NCBI GenBank assembly: GCA_030737875.1
Contig: CM060923.1
Span: 34,154,501-34,218,500 of the forward strand
DNA: 64,000 nt
DNA from: Allium sativum
Lineage: Eukaryota; Streptophyta; Magnoliopsida; Asparagales; Amaryllidaceae
Direction: 5' to 3'
Under the pieces are notes generated by a model. The model was given only the letters and a program-made list of their open reading frames with translations, was not told the origin of the DNA and did no database searches. Of the stretch, positions 24,121-36,129 are shown in pieces (the stretch's first letter is position 1; each line of letters starts with the position of its first letter). A program made the translations under genes and the position numbers.

Positions 24121-24470
24121 TGAAAACAAAACAAACAAACAAGATTGTATGTCTTAATTTTATTTAAGAAAATAGAATGAAAATAAAAATCAAAATTAAA
24201 GTAAAACTTTGTCATTTATGTTTTGTAAATAAAATTTTAGCCTCAAATAGAACGGAGCAAAGATAGAAATAAGATGGGAATTTTATTATGACTACATCAA
24301 GATTTTACAGGTCTGACTAACATAGTTATTCCATAGTATCACCACACATTCCAATGACCACATGAACATCGCATACAAATATCACCATAACACAGATCAA
24401 GAACAATAGTATACAAATCAGAATCTCACGATTAACATTAACATATAATTATTTAATTTAGATCAGAGTT

Positions 24471-24480
24471 CTCACCTTGA
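24471..24480 (-). other. Predicted 5' splice site, E2 left LTR
   Basis: The minus strand reads TCAAG|GTGAGAACTC, a near-consensus donor. Right copy at 31,602-31,611. Confidence 0.45.
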
Positions 24481-24517
24481 TTAGCGGGAAAAAAAAATCA
24501 TTTACGTCTGCTGCTTT

Positions 24518-24694
24518 TTAATTTCGAGAATCAGAAAGTTTGATCCAAAATTTCGGCGAATCCGAGCGCTGTATGACAAAACTAATGGTATGTGTAGCTT
24601 CGTATCGTTGAGACCTTCGTTCTGATATATAATTTGCTATGGTTTGGAGAGGTCTGATTTTCATCATGTATTTTGAGGAGAAGAGAGCTGCCAT
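24518..24694 (-). CDS. Small 58-codon frame in predicted leader exon of E2 LTR
   Basis: ATG at 24,694, stop at 24,518. It lies wholly inside the predicted leader exon, upstream of the AAG|GTGAGAAC donor. The product is basic, starts MAALFSSKYMMKIRPLQ and ends WIKLSDSRN; I recognise no family. The right LTR copy (31,648-31,824) has one visible difference (R to K). With LTRs this similar, conservation proves nothing about function. It may be an upstream ORF or chance. Confidence 0.25.
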   Translation of the reverse strand: MAALFSSKYMMKIRPLQTIANYISERRSQRYEATHTISFVIQRSDSPKFWIKLSDSRN

Positions 24695-25366
24695 TGCAAA
24701 GAGCAGGAAGAGGGAACTTAGAATTAGATTTTAGAGGATGATTAGGGTTAGGGAATATGAGACATTATTTAGGAGTAGGTAGTTTTCAGTTTAGGCCCAT
24801 GTGTGTTTTAAAATTTAATATTTTATTTACATTTTAGTCCATTTTTACCGTCTTAAATTTCGTACGTTTGGTGCATTTTTATGCAGCTACTTATGTATCC
24901 AACCACTAATTGTTCCTTTTATTAACTTTTTGTCTTCTTGTGCATAAAAAGAAGCTAGTTAGGAGAGAGATTTAATTTCAAATACATATATAAATACACT
25001 CACACACACAAGCATATAGATATATACAAACATATATGCATTAGTAAATTTTTTTTTATACAACTCCTAATATATGCATTAATTCTATATTCTAATGACA
25101 AAACGAATAAGATGGAAAGAAAGTTTAGATAATATCACATACTGAAAATAATGTAATTTTTGATTTACATGTAAGTTCATCAATATAATTTAGTCATACA
25201 CACATACGAAGAAAATAATAAAAATAGAGATATATTTTGATGACAAAATGTTTCCTCTTATAGTGCAATTAATGTGCACACTCTCGGTGGATATTTTTTA
25301 TTTTGAGCAATGGAAATTACTTGTAACCTTTTAGGGTGTTACATTTGCTATCTAAATACATTGGTT

Positions 25367-25367
25367 A

Positions 25368-25413
<46 letters not shown>
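25367..25413. repeat. Microsatellite (TA)n(GA)n
   Basis: Compound repeat in E2 U3. The other LTR (32,496-32,546) has a longer TA and a shorter GA part, showing independent slippage since insertion. Confidence 0.95.
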
Positions 25414-26327
25414 TCTATGTATGCATGTAAAAATTTTTTATTAAATAATTTATGCACTATGAAATTAACATTGAATAATAAATGTTATTTTTCTTGCATG
25501 ATGCATGATGCATGCTTTTCTATTTCCCTATTTTATTGAATAATAAATGTTATTATTAACCATGAAATTAACTTTCAGCGCTTTCCTATTTTTCTTGCAA
25601 ATTTACAAAAAAATACTGTATATATTTATTATTTTGTTGATGATTTTCTTTCACTCTAAACTTTCGATCATAACCTTTCTCGAATATATTTTCCATGATT
25701 ACAATCAATGTTATTAGACATATGTTTAATGACAACTACTGTTTATACAAAAGCAATATAACAGGTTTGTATAAGTTTAATCCTTCATTTAATGCAATTG
25801 TGGCATGCAAGGTAAGTTAATTTTTGTGTACATTTGAAACTTGCCACCATAGGTTATATCTCCGTATGCATGCCATTTAATTCTATGCATGTTAATTAAT
25901 AAATTTTTTTCTTTTTGTTACATTTTTTTCTATGTAATTTTCTTTTGAATTTAGAATAATAATTAAACGTTGATAAGAGAGACACCTTGTGCTTAGTCAA
26001 CGAATTTATTTACTTCGTAACCTACCTAATATGAAGTGTAAACCAATAACTTGCTACAATGTGAGGAAAACATGGAACAAATACATGGCTCAAATTAGAA
26101 AGGAAAGAGACATATTGAATATTTGTTTTACAATAAACATATTGAAAAAGGTGCTATTAATATTGAGTCCATAACGTGTATATATATATATATATATATA
26201 TTTATGCATAAAAAAAATTATATAAAGGATGTCATATTTAAAATAAATTGTTTAAAATATTCTAAATTCATTAAATTGACCAAAAATAATATTTTATTTT
26301 TGTACCAAAAATTCAGGGTCGTTACAA

Positions 26328-26340
26328 TCTCCCCCACTTA
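26328..26340 (-). promoter_or_regulatory. Polypurine tract of E2
   Basis: The minus strand reads TAAGTGGGGGAGA next to the LTR end. Confidence 0.9.
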
Positions 26341-26546
26341 AAAACTTTTCGTCCTCGAAAAGGAATGAAGCTAAAAGTTGGTTAATTAAATAACTAATTT
26401 ATATATATACTTTCTCCATTGGTTTAAATAATTTCATTAGTTGACTAACTTTCAAATATTTAACTTTTTATATATTCAAAATCATATTTTCCAAAATAGA
26501 GTATAATTAATCACAAATACGTATATTATAGGCTTGCTACGCCCAA

Positions 26547-26651
26547 CTCATTCTAGGGCATTACTTACCCCATCTCTAATGAGTTTTCTCATTCTAGGAT
26601 ACTGCTGATCCTATCTCTAATGAGTATTCTTATTGGATATTACTAATCCAA
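26547..26651 (-). other. Post-PBS stem-loops of E2 (three)
   Basis: Stem 1: CTCATT 26,547-26,552 with AATGAG 26,578-26,583. Stem 2: CTCATT 26,588-26,593 with AATGAG 26,619-26,624, inner AGGAT 26,596-26,600 with ATCCT 26,608-26,612. Stem 3: TTGGAT 26,633-26,638 with ATCCAA 26,646-26,651. Together they make up a quarter of the internal domain. Confidence 0.7.
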
Positions 26652-26713
26652 TCTCTGATGAGTATTTTGTTTAGTTTTAATGAGTTGTACCCCAAAGATT
26701 TGAGCTAACCAAA

Positions 26714-26725
26714 GCTCTGATACCA
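26714..26725 (-). promoter_or_regulatory. Primer-binding site of E2 (tRNA-iMet)
   Basis: Minus strand TGGTATCAGAGC, two bases from the LTR. Confidence 0.92.
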
Positions 26726-28829
26726 CCTGTAAAGACCCGCAAATTCCCACCCTTTGAATCGACCATAAACCACACAGGTCTGACCCAAAAGGTGAAAATC
26801 TACGAATACTTTAACTTTGGGCATACAACACATCAGAACAAAAACACAGACTTTTATAACATCAATAATAAATGTTACATCAGAGTACAGAATATATCAG
26901 AGTACATCGATAAATAATACAGTGGAAGAAACATTTAAATTAAATTAAATACATTGCAGCGGAATTAATCTCAGCGGAAGGCCATCAATATTCTGGACCC
27001 GGCTTCAGACTTCAATCCAGGATCCTGCTTAACTATATCTGCAAAAAGCTACTCGACTGCCCGTGTGGAAAGAGGGCACCCGAGTTTGCAAAGTGAAACA
27101 AACTACAGGTTAGTCGTGGGACTGGTGTGAGAATTCTATACTTAACTTAACTAAATAGTAGGCTAATCACAGGACCACGCCGCTAACGCGGAACATGTTT
27201 ACTCCATTGGATTGCCAGTGCATAATTAAAGTAAATCGTCAAATATCGCAATGCTTTTTAGAAAAATGAAACCATTATAAGACCCAGGTCCCATCACACA
27301 ATGCAACGCACACCAGAGGATAGGGCTTTACCTTATAATGGTCAAAAGATGCTTGATACGTATAAACGATATTATTATTAGTGTGTGTATATATATATGT
27401 AAAACATTCAAATATAATATCAATCCTAGACGGCATAGGTACCATATACTATGTCGCCGTACTAGTTCTACAATCAAAACCGCAAGGGCGTATTGGGAAT
27501 TGGGTTTCCATCATGAGTCGAGGCTAGGGGCAAGCTCCTCTCCGATTCGAGACACTCTAGCAAATGCCTCAGGATCCCCCGTAGTGAACCCTTGGATGCG
27601 GTAGGGCCGGTCCCCGCCTATCGGCAGTGGATTGGTTATGCCTGAACACACGTTTCCCGGTCCCTTTGGACCTATAGTATCACCACCAACGGCCTATAAA
27701 AAAACGAGGCGCCTCAAAATCCATCATCCACATAAGCAAAATGTCAGGGCAGGTAGGTCACTGACACCACTCTAGCTAGAAAGAAACGTGTGCACTCCCT
27801 ACGGTTCATATCCCGTTTTTGACTCATACCGGGGTGTGAGGCTCGCGAAGTCACGATATACACAAAGCTATGCCTAAACAGACTATGCTTTGATCGTCAT
27901 CCACAAGGCCTGCTTTTCAATAAAGCCTTGATAATTGCATCTTAGCATGCCACATCATCACTCCATATCACACTTCCAATCCTTTGCCGAAATATATGAA
28001 CGGGTGTTAAGCAAAAGAATAAATTCTCCGCCACCAAACATCCATACATTCGACAGAAGATTAATAACATGATATATAATGGAGTACGATGTCAGACACA
28101 CGATCCATTTATAAGCTTATGCTCTGGGTCTGAGCGAAAGCCAAACCCGTACAAATCCACACTACGTCCGGGCAACTCCTACTATTACCTTATCATGGTA
28201 GCGAGCCATTCTAATGCAACAGTCATCATCGTCCATTCGATGTGGAGATTTGACGGTCTTCTATCGTCGTCTTCCAATCTTGGATTATTAACGTCGTTTA
28301 ATTATTTAGAATGAGATGAACTCGGGCTTTCCAAATAATCCTCGTATATATGCATATATATATATTTAAAATCTTTCTTACACATTAATAATTATTTTTA
28401 TTAAAGATTCATTCCTATTTTAATTATTTAAAATAATTAAATTTTTATAAAATGACGCCTTAAGTCCATGGGCGACTATGGCGCTGCATTCAACCAATTT
28501 TGATTTTTACATTTCTCAGAATCTAACCGTTGGATCTTAACGTAATATATATCGTTGGAAAGATTTTTCCAAGTTGGTCCTAACGGTTTCAGTTTCGGGA
28601 AAATCCGACGGTCGGATCTTCTTGTATAGTCATTTAAAAGTACGATTTCAAAACGCGAACGACCGCGCTAGATTCGTTTAATTATATATATATATAAATA
28701 TATATACAAATAATTCGTTTAATTTATCGTTCTTACATACATCTCCCCTTTTCCTTTATTCCTTTTTTTTTCCACTTCTTAATCTTACATGAAAAAGGTA
28801 ATTTATAATTAGACGGTGAATTATTCCCT

Positions 28830-30305
28830 TTTATTTTATTTTTATTTTTAAAATCTTTATAATTTACATTAAAACGTAAATTATAATTCATCGCTCTATT
28901 TATTCCATTTCATCTTTCAATTATATTATGATTCCATTTACATATATAAAATACTCATTCTCTTTCTAAATGCATTCTCAATCTCAATTACATCCAAAAT
29001 GTAATTTTATTTTACGATGACATTTCCATTCTATTCACATTATAAATAATGTACATGTCCTACGATGAAAAATTCCCTTTTAATATGCATTAAAAATAAT
29101 GTATTTTTTATCCTACGGTATGTTTTTCTTTTTATTAACATTGAAAATAATGTTACCTTAACATACAATGCATTTTCTATTTTTATTAACATTGAAAATA
29201 ATGTTAATTTTTCTATCTTTACATTACGCATAAAAATGTATATTTTGATACATCGCAAATTCCTACTTTATATTTACAAAATAAAGAGTAAACCTTGTCA
29301 TGCGGTGAATTCCTACCTTATTTTACAAATAAAAAGTAAATCATATCATACAGTGAAAATGCCAACTTACTTTTACCAATAAAAGTGTACGTCTTATCAT
29401 GTGGTGAAAATACTCTAATATTAACATTATAAATAAATGTTAATGCCAATTTCTCTTACAATGTAAATTTCTCTTTTTATACATACATTAATAAAAGTGT
29501 GTTAATACATACTGTGCAATCTTCTTTTTAATCAATATCAAAAATAATGTTAAATAATCTTTTCTTTTTATATAACATTAAAATAATGTTAATAAATCAT
29601 ATGGTCCATTCTCTTTTAATATTTACATTAGAATAATGTAAATCAATCTTTCCTTTTCATATACATTTATAAATAATGTACATTTTTCTTACGAGGTAAA
29701 TTATCTTTTGTTTAACATTATAAATAATGTTAATCTTACATACGGTTCAATTCCTTTTTATTAACATTAAAAATAATGTTAAATTTACATACGGTTCAAT
29801 TTCTTTTTCTTTTATTTACATGTATACTGTAAATGTCTTTTATTCTTTTCTCTTTACACTAAAAATGTAAATTCTCTTTTTATTTTTCATTTGCATAGAA
29901 AATGTAAATGTTTCTTTTTATTTTACATTTACATAAAAATGTAAATGTTTTTCTTTATTCTCTTTTTACATAAGAAAATGTACATATTGCTTTTATTTCC
30001 TTTACATTAGAAAATAATGTTACTTTTCTTATTTCCTATACATTAGGAATAATGTTTCTTTTTCTTATTTTCTTTACATTAGAAAATAATGTAACTTTTT
30101 CTTATTTTCTTTACATTAGAAAATATACATATTTTATTCTTTTTCTTTTATTTTACATTAGAAAATGTTAATGTATTTTTTTCTTTTTCTTTTTAACAAA
30201 GAAAATGTTTGAAATTATTTTTCTTTTAACAAAGAAAATGTTAATGTCTTTTTCTTTTTAACAAAGAAAATGTTTATGTCTTTTTCTTTTTAACAAAGAA
30301 AATGT
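28830..30305. repeat. Long hairpin array (E2 right LTR)
   Basis: Counterpart of 21,690-23,200, nearly identical. Confidence 0.9.
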
Positions 30306-31647
30306 TTGAAAAGTCAATCTATATTTCTATGTAATATTTGCATTGTAAAATGCAAATAAAAAGGGGAATTTCATTTCTAATATAGACGTCTTTTCTAGTG
30401 CAAACATTTCTAATCTGAATATAATTTCTAATGCACATGTTTGATTCATTTCAACTATATAATATGACACTAGTATTGGGTGTCACTACAACCATATTAA
30501 CACAACCATATAGATTAACGCCACAGTGATTTTTTTTTTTTTGGGTGTCGCTATAATCATATTAACCCAACTAGATAAATTAACATAACAGTGGAATTTT
30601 GGGGGGGTCACTACACCCATATAAACACAACGATGAAATATGTGATACAATACTCAAATTATCGCTACGGTGGTTTTTGGTGTCATAATATCCAAATTAA
30701 CACGACGGTGTAAATTGTGTCATCACACTATTTTAACACAAGTACAATTGGGTGTAGTTCTGATGAGTCACAATAAAGGTCCCAACTTCACTTTTATTTG
30801 TAAATGAAAATGGATATTTAAACTCACATTTTATATTATACATAAAAGTAAAGGTTAAACTTGCATTCCATTATGTTCACCAAAACCAAAATAAAAATTA
30901 GTATTTTGATTTGTGTATAAGATAAACATTTGCTTTTATTTTAGTAAGCAAAATAAAGAAAAAAATTGTCCTTTAATTTATGACCACAAAAATTGTTCTT
31001 TTTATCTTGTTGACAAAACCAACATAAAAATTGGTCTTTTTATTATGTTAACAAAAATAAACATAAACATTGGTCTTAATAGAAGCAACATAAAAATTGG
31101 TCATTTTATTTTGTTAACAAAAGAAACATAAGATTTAGTCTTTTTATTTTGTTAACAAAAGAAACATAAAATTTAGTCTTTTTACTTTATCAACAAAAAC
31201 TATGTTAAAATTGTCCTTTTTATTTTAACAACAAAATTAAATGTTAAACTTGAAAACAAAATAAACAAACAAGATTGTATGTCTTAATTTTATTTAAGAA
31301 AATAGAATGAAAATAAAAATCAAAATTAAAGTAAAACTTTGTCATTTATGTTTTGTAAAATAAAATTTTAGCCTCAAATAGAACGGAGCAAAGATAGAAA
31401 TAAGATGGGAATTTTATTATGACTACATCAAGATTTTACAGGTCTGACTAACATAGTTATTCCATAGTATCACCACACATTCCAATGACCACATGAACAT
31501 CGCATACAAATATCACCATAACACAGATCAAGAACAATAGTATACAAATCAGAATCTCACGATTAACATTAACATATAATTATTTAATTTAGATCAGAGT
31601 TCTCACCTTGATTAGCGGGAAAAAAAATCATTTACGTCTGCTGCTTT

Positions 31648-31824
31648 TTAATTTCGAGAATCAGAAAGTTTGATCCAAAATTTCGGCGAATCCGAGCGCT
31701 GTATGACAAAACTAATGGTATGTGTAGCTTCGTATCGTTGAGACCTTCGTTCTGATATATAATTTGCTATGGTTTGGAGAGGTTTGATTTTCATCATGTA
31801 TTTTGAGGAGAAGAGAGCTGCCAT
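31648..31824 (-). CDS. Small 58-codon frame, E2 right LTR copy
   Basis: ATG at 31,824, stop at 31,648. Same frame as 24,518-24,694 with R-to-K near residue 13. As part of the 5' LTR copy it would be the one read from the element's own promoter, if used at all. Confidence 0.25.
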   Translation of the reverse strand: MAALFSSKYMMKIKPLQTIANYISERRSQRYEATHTISFVIQRSDSPKFWIKLSDSRN

Positions 31825-32493
31825 TGCAAAGAGCAGGAAGAGGGAACTTAGAATTAGATTTTAGAGGATGATTAGGGTTAGGGAATATGAGACATTATTT
31901 AGGAGTAGGTAGTTTTCAGTTTAGGCCCATGTGTGTTTTAAAATTTAATATTTTATTTACATTTTAGTCCATTTTTACCGTCTTAAATTTCGTACGTTTG
32001 GTGCCTTTTTATGCAGCTACTTATGTATCCAACCACTAATTGTTCCTTTTATTTACTTTTTGTCTTCTTGTGCATAAAAAGAAGCTAGTTAGGAGAGAGA
32101 TTTAATTTCAAATACATATATAAATACACTCACACACACAAGCATATAGATATATACAAACATATATGCATTAGTAATTTTTTTTTATACAACTCCTAAT
32201 ATATGCATTAATTCTATATTCGAATGACAAAACGAATAAGATGGAAAGAAAGTTTAGATAATATCACATACTGAAAATAATGTAATTTTTGATTTACATG
32301 TAAGTTCATCAATATAATTTAGTCATACACACATACGAAGAAAATAATCAAAATAGAGATATATTTTGATGACAAAATGTTTCCTCTTATAGTGCAATTA
32401 ATGTGCACACTCTCGGTGGATATTTTTTATTTTGAGCAATGGAAATTACTTGTAACCTTTTAGGGTGTTACATTTGCTATCTAAATACATTGG

Positions 32494-32546
<53 letters not shown>

Positions 32547-33464
32547 TCTATGTATGCATGTAAATTTTTTTATTAAATAATTTATGCACTATGAAATTAA
32601 CATTGAATAATAAATGTTATTTTTCTTGCATGATGCATGATGCATGCTTTTCTATTTCCCTTTTTTATTGAATAATAACTGTTATTATTAACCATGAAAT
32701 TAACTTTCAGCGCTTTCCTATTTTTTTTGCAAATTTACAAAAAAATACTATATATATTTATTATTTTGTTGATGATTTTCTTTCACTCTAAACTTTCGAT
32801 CATAACCTTTCTCGAATATATTTTTCCATGATTACAATCAATGTTATTAGACATATGTTTAATGACAACTACTGTTTATACAAAAGCAATATAACAGGTT
32901 TGTATAAGTTTAATCCTTCATTTAAAGCAATTGTGGCATGCAAGGTAAGTTAATTTTTGTGTACATTTGAAACTTGCCACCATAGGTTATATCTCCGTAT
33001 GCATGCCATTTAATTCTATGCATGTTAATTAATAAAAAAATTTCTTTTTGTTACATTTTTTTTCTATGTAATTTTCTTTTGAATTTAGAATAATATTTAA
33101 ACGTTGATAAGAGAGACACCTTGTGCTCAGTCAATGAATTTATTTACTTCGTAACCTACCTAATATGAAGTGTAAACCAATAACTTGCTACAATGTGAGG
33201 AAAACATGGAACAAATACATGGCTCAAATTAGAAAGGAAAGAGACATATTGAATATTTGTTTTACAATAAACATATTGAAAAAGGTGCTATTAAGATTGA
33301 GTCCATAACGGTATATATATATATATATATATATTTATGTATAAAAAAAATTATGTAAAGGATGTCATATTTAAAATAAATTGTTTAAAATATTCTAAAT
33401 TCATTAAATTGACCAAAAATAATATTTTATTTTTGTACCAAAAATTCAGGGTCGTTACAACATT

Positions 33465-34011
33465 AAAATGTATTCTTTACATTTAAATACATTTTATATA
33501 TAAATGTTTCTTTCCATTAAAATGTAAAACATATTCTTTACATTAAAATGTATTTTTTTTATTTTGTTGACAATTTTATTTCAACAAATGAATAAAAAGT
33601 GAAACTTCTTTTTGTTACCAATTCTATTTTAACAAAATGAATTAAAATGATAACTTCGTTTTATTTATAATAATCTAATTCAACAAACTTGACATTTTTG
33701 TTTAAACACAAATCTATTTAACAAAAATGTTATTTTATTCTAAAATGATATTTATTCTAAACTACCTTTTTACAGTATAGTGTCTTTTTCATTCTGAAAT
33801 ATTATTTTATTCTAAAATGTACTTTTTAAATTATAATGTCTTTTTCATTTTAAAATATTGTTTATTTCTGAATCGGAATGCGACTCAATCAATTAACATA
33901 TAATTTTGGTTATATGGATTTCATACATCGTATGTGTGTACAATAATGATAAATAATCAACAAACAGTCCATTCATAACCAGAGTGAAATTTACAACTGT
34001 GTGAGCATTAA
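33465..34011 (-). repeat. LTR C, piece 2 of 4
   Basis: Continues piece 1 exactly across the E2 insertion ('attctttacattaaaatg' on both sides), carries more degenerate hairpin units of the ACATT/AAAATGT type, then matches E1 3,180-3,310. Its right edge is the ATTAA target of E3. Confidence 0.85.
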
Positions 34012-34279
34012 TGTAACACCCCGTAATTCTGTAACACTATGATTCACGAATCAAGGCAGAATTAAATTTTAAAATCAAAATCAAGGAAAACGGGCTGCGC
34101 CATTCCGTTCGTCTCGGAATTCTGCATGAAATCGAGTCCGAGTTTGCGTAAATCGGAGTCCATATGAGGGAGATATGGCCTCCGGAAGATTCAGCGAAGT
34201 TCAAAATTCGAAACAGGTCAAGTTCAAAATTCAAATCGGACCCAGATTGGGCTGGGCGGGAATTTTCCCGCCCAAGGCA

Positions 34280-34338
34280 CCCAGGTCGACTGGGTAGTCG
34301 ACCTGGGTCACCCAAGTCGACTGGGTAGTCGACCTGGG
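34280..34338. repeat. Palindrome repeat in E3 U3, two units
   Basis: CCCAGGTCGACT-gggt-AGTCGACCTGGG at 34,280-34,307 is a perfect 12-bp inverted repeat. A second unit with one mismatch is at 34,311-34,338. The 3' LTR has three units. It sits about 100 bp upstream of the TATA box, so it could be a tandem binding site. Confidence 0.9.
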
Positions 34339-34429
34339 GGTCGACCCCCCTTGTTTTTCCAGCTTCCTGCACCAGATTCGTTACTCTGTATTTGGACGCC
34401 CTTCTGACCAGATTCGTTGACTCCTACAC

Positions 34430-34437
34430 TATATAAA
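34430..34437 (+). promoter_or_regulatory. TATA box of E3 5' LTR
   Basis: TATATAAA preceded by a C-rich spacer and followed by a CT-rich leader. 3' LTR copy at 40,755-40,762. Confidence 0.75.
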
Positions 34438-34464
34438 CAACCCTAGTCTTCTTCTCTATTCACA

Positions 34465-34582
34465 ATTCTTTTCTATCCTTATGTTGCCCAAAGACTTTCA
34501 AGAAGAGGAGATTCAAGCTAGAATTCAAATGAAGATTCAAACGACTGCAACGACTATTTTCTACGAATCTAATCTAATCTCT
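34465..34582 (+). other. Predicted E3 leader exon with 34-codon open start
   Basis: It starts about 30 nt below TATA and ends at a perfect donor (CT|GTAAGT, intron from 34,583). An ATG at 34,481 (MLPKDFQEEEIQ...) is open to the splice site and ends exactly on a codon boundary. Joined to exon 2 at 38,210 it would continue seven codons and stop. That gives a 41-residue product of unknown function, perhaps only an upstream ORF. The 3' LTR copy is at 40,790-40,907 with few changes. Confidence 0.45.
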
Positions 34583-34769
34583 GTAAGTCAGTTATTTCTA
34601 GATTTGAACGTTTTTCTCTGTTCGTGACATGAAATTAAAGGAATAAAAGAATATGCCAAATCTCTCTCTCTCTCTCTATTCGAATCAGTGCCTATACTCT
34701 TGAACCTAACTAAGAACTGTTATGATTCGAGGACAAATAAGACCGTGACTATGAAACTATGGACCTTAG

Positions 34770-34870
34770 AACCATATGCCTCTATGACTATGAACATTGC
34801 CTATGACTATGAACATTGCCTATGACTATGGACATTGCCTATGACTATGACTGTGACTATGAGAATTATT
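34770..34870 (+). repeat. ~20-bp tandem repeats
   Basis: Four degenerate units of 'tgcctatgactatgaacat'. Same array in the 3' LTR near 41,105-41,190. Confidence 0.85.
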
Positions 34871-35016
34871 TCCTTGACTAAGCCTGTGCCTTTGATTAGA
34901 AAACATGAACTATTGCCCATGACATAACAATGACAACTGTGACTAAACACCTATGATTCATGACTAGGAAAGTGTTGCTTAAGTTTTTGATTGTGAAATT
35001 GGGTCTAAACCTGATT

Positions 35017-35197
35017 TTCTATTCTGTTTATTCTTGGTTTTCTTTGGTTTTAGACCTTGGGAATTTACCTATTAAGTTAGGTCTACCCATGTTCTTGAAC
35101 CTACGTCTCTATTCTGTCTATTCTTGGTTTTCTTTGGTTTTTGGACCTTGGGAATTTACCTATTAAGTTAGGTCTACCCATGTTCTTGAACCTACGT
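35017..35197 (+). repeat. 90-bp tandem duplication in E3 LTR
   Basis: Two copies, period 90 bp, beginning 'tctattctgt' and ending 'ttgaacctacgtc'. The 68-codon frame over it is a product of the duplication. Counterpart 41,340-41,520. Confidence 0.9.
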
Positions 35198-36129
35198 CGT
35201 TATTCAAACCTTTTTATGCCAGTTACTATGTCTGTCTTTGGCATAGCATCTTTGGTTCATTCCCTATTTTCTACGAATCTAGATTTATCTATAATCTAGA
35301 TTGAATCACGATTATACGAACGGTGGGAATACGATTTGGGCAAAATATGAAATTTACTAAAACGTAGTTTTTAACTGGGAAATTGGCATAAATTGGGAAT
35401 ATGAATTATGGCATGTTCATAGAAATACAAATTGGATAAATTTAACATGAATTATAGGATGTGTAATTTGAATCTAGTATTGACTTGTAAATCTAGCATT
35501 TACATGAGTTATGAACTAGAATAATAAGTCTAGTTTGACGTGAACTGTAATTAGAATGTTAAATCAGGATTGGATTAGCTAATTTGGCATTCGTATAAAT
35601 TTGAGATTGGCCATAATTGGGAATAACCGTCAGGTTTAGCAAAAATCATGGTTAGTGACTCTTAATTGGTATAGTTTACATACCAAAAGGCATAAATATG
35701 ATATAGAGGGGAAAATGGGCCATAAGAATAAATGTAGACAATTTACATTAAAAGAGTAATTAGGAAATAAGTAAATAAGAAATAATTTACTTATAGAATT
35801 TGGCCTGAATGAGGAAATATAAATTTAGACAAATTAAAGGTTTCTTAACGACATCTCTTTTAATGACACACCAGAAAGTTCTAGGGTGACAGAGAGGATA
35901 GTGTCTAGACTTGGGTTTGGAAAATACAAGTTTCCTGCTCTCCCTGGCTATCCCTAACTGATCCGACGGACGGGATGGTTACTTTCAAAACCTGATTTGA
36001 AAATTAATCAAAACCCTTTTGAATTTAGAGAACACGAATATGCCTAACCCTAGGTTGGACTGAGTTGCGATGTAAACCTGCCCGGAACCAACCGGCACAT
36101 CCAGTAATCGCAACAATATCTGTCTAATG

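Larger units (their letters stand above)
19594..26326 (-). repeat. E2 3' LTR (left copy)
   Basis: Starts TGTAAAGACCC, ends GTCGTTACA. In element sense: U3, exon-like leader with a 58-codon frame, donor at 24,475, repeat arrays, conserved block, acceptor at 19,988, LTR end. Related to E1 but clearly another family. Confidence 0.95.
26327..26727 (-). other. E2 internal domain (401 bp), non-coding
   Basis: Contains only PPT, about 200 bp of AT-rich sequence, three stem-loops and the PBS. Confidence 0.92.
19594..33459 (-). mobile_element. Element E2: giant-LTR, mini-internal retrotransposon
   Basis: Two nearly identical LTRs (19,594-26,326 and 26,728-33,459, about 6,732 bp each) flank only 401 bp. 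TSD ACATT at 19,589-19,593 and 33,460-33,464 proves a single insertion event. PPT and PBS are on the minus strand. No gag/pol. LTRs differ by only a few substitutions per kb plus microsatellite changes, so insertion was recent. It is inserted inside LTR C. Confidence 0.95.
26728..33459 (-). repeat. E2 5' LTR (right copy)
   Basis: Full copy of 19,594-26,326 with the same features shifted by about 7,130 bp, ending GTTACA before the ACATT duplication. Confidence 0.95.

Noticed and set aside
25333..25345. GGGTGTTACA, which looks like an LTR end inside E2
   Set aside because: Present identically in both E2 LTRs, with no corresponding start or target duplication found.
34037..34372. 111-codon minus frame in E3 U3
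   Set aside because: Translation of the palindrome repeats and U3; frame length changes with palindrome copy number in the other LTR.
34755..34870. tRNA or small structured RNA genes in the tandem repeat region
   Set aside because: No A and B box pair or cloverleaf was found here or elsewhere in the window by eye; iMet matches are only primer-binding sites.
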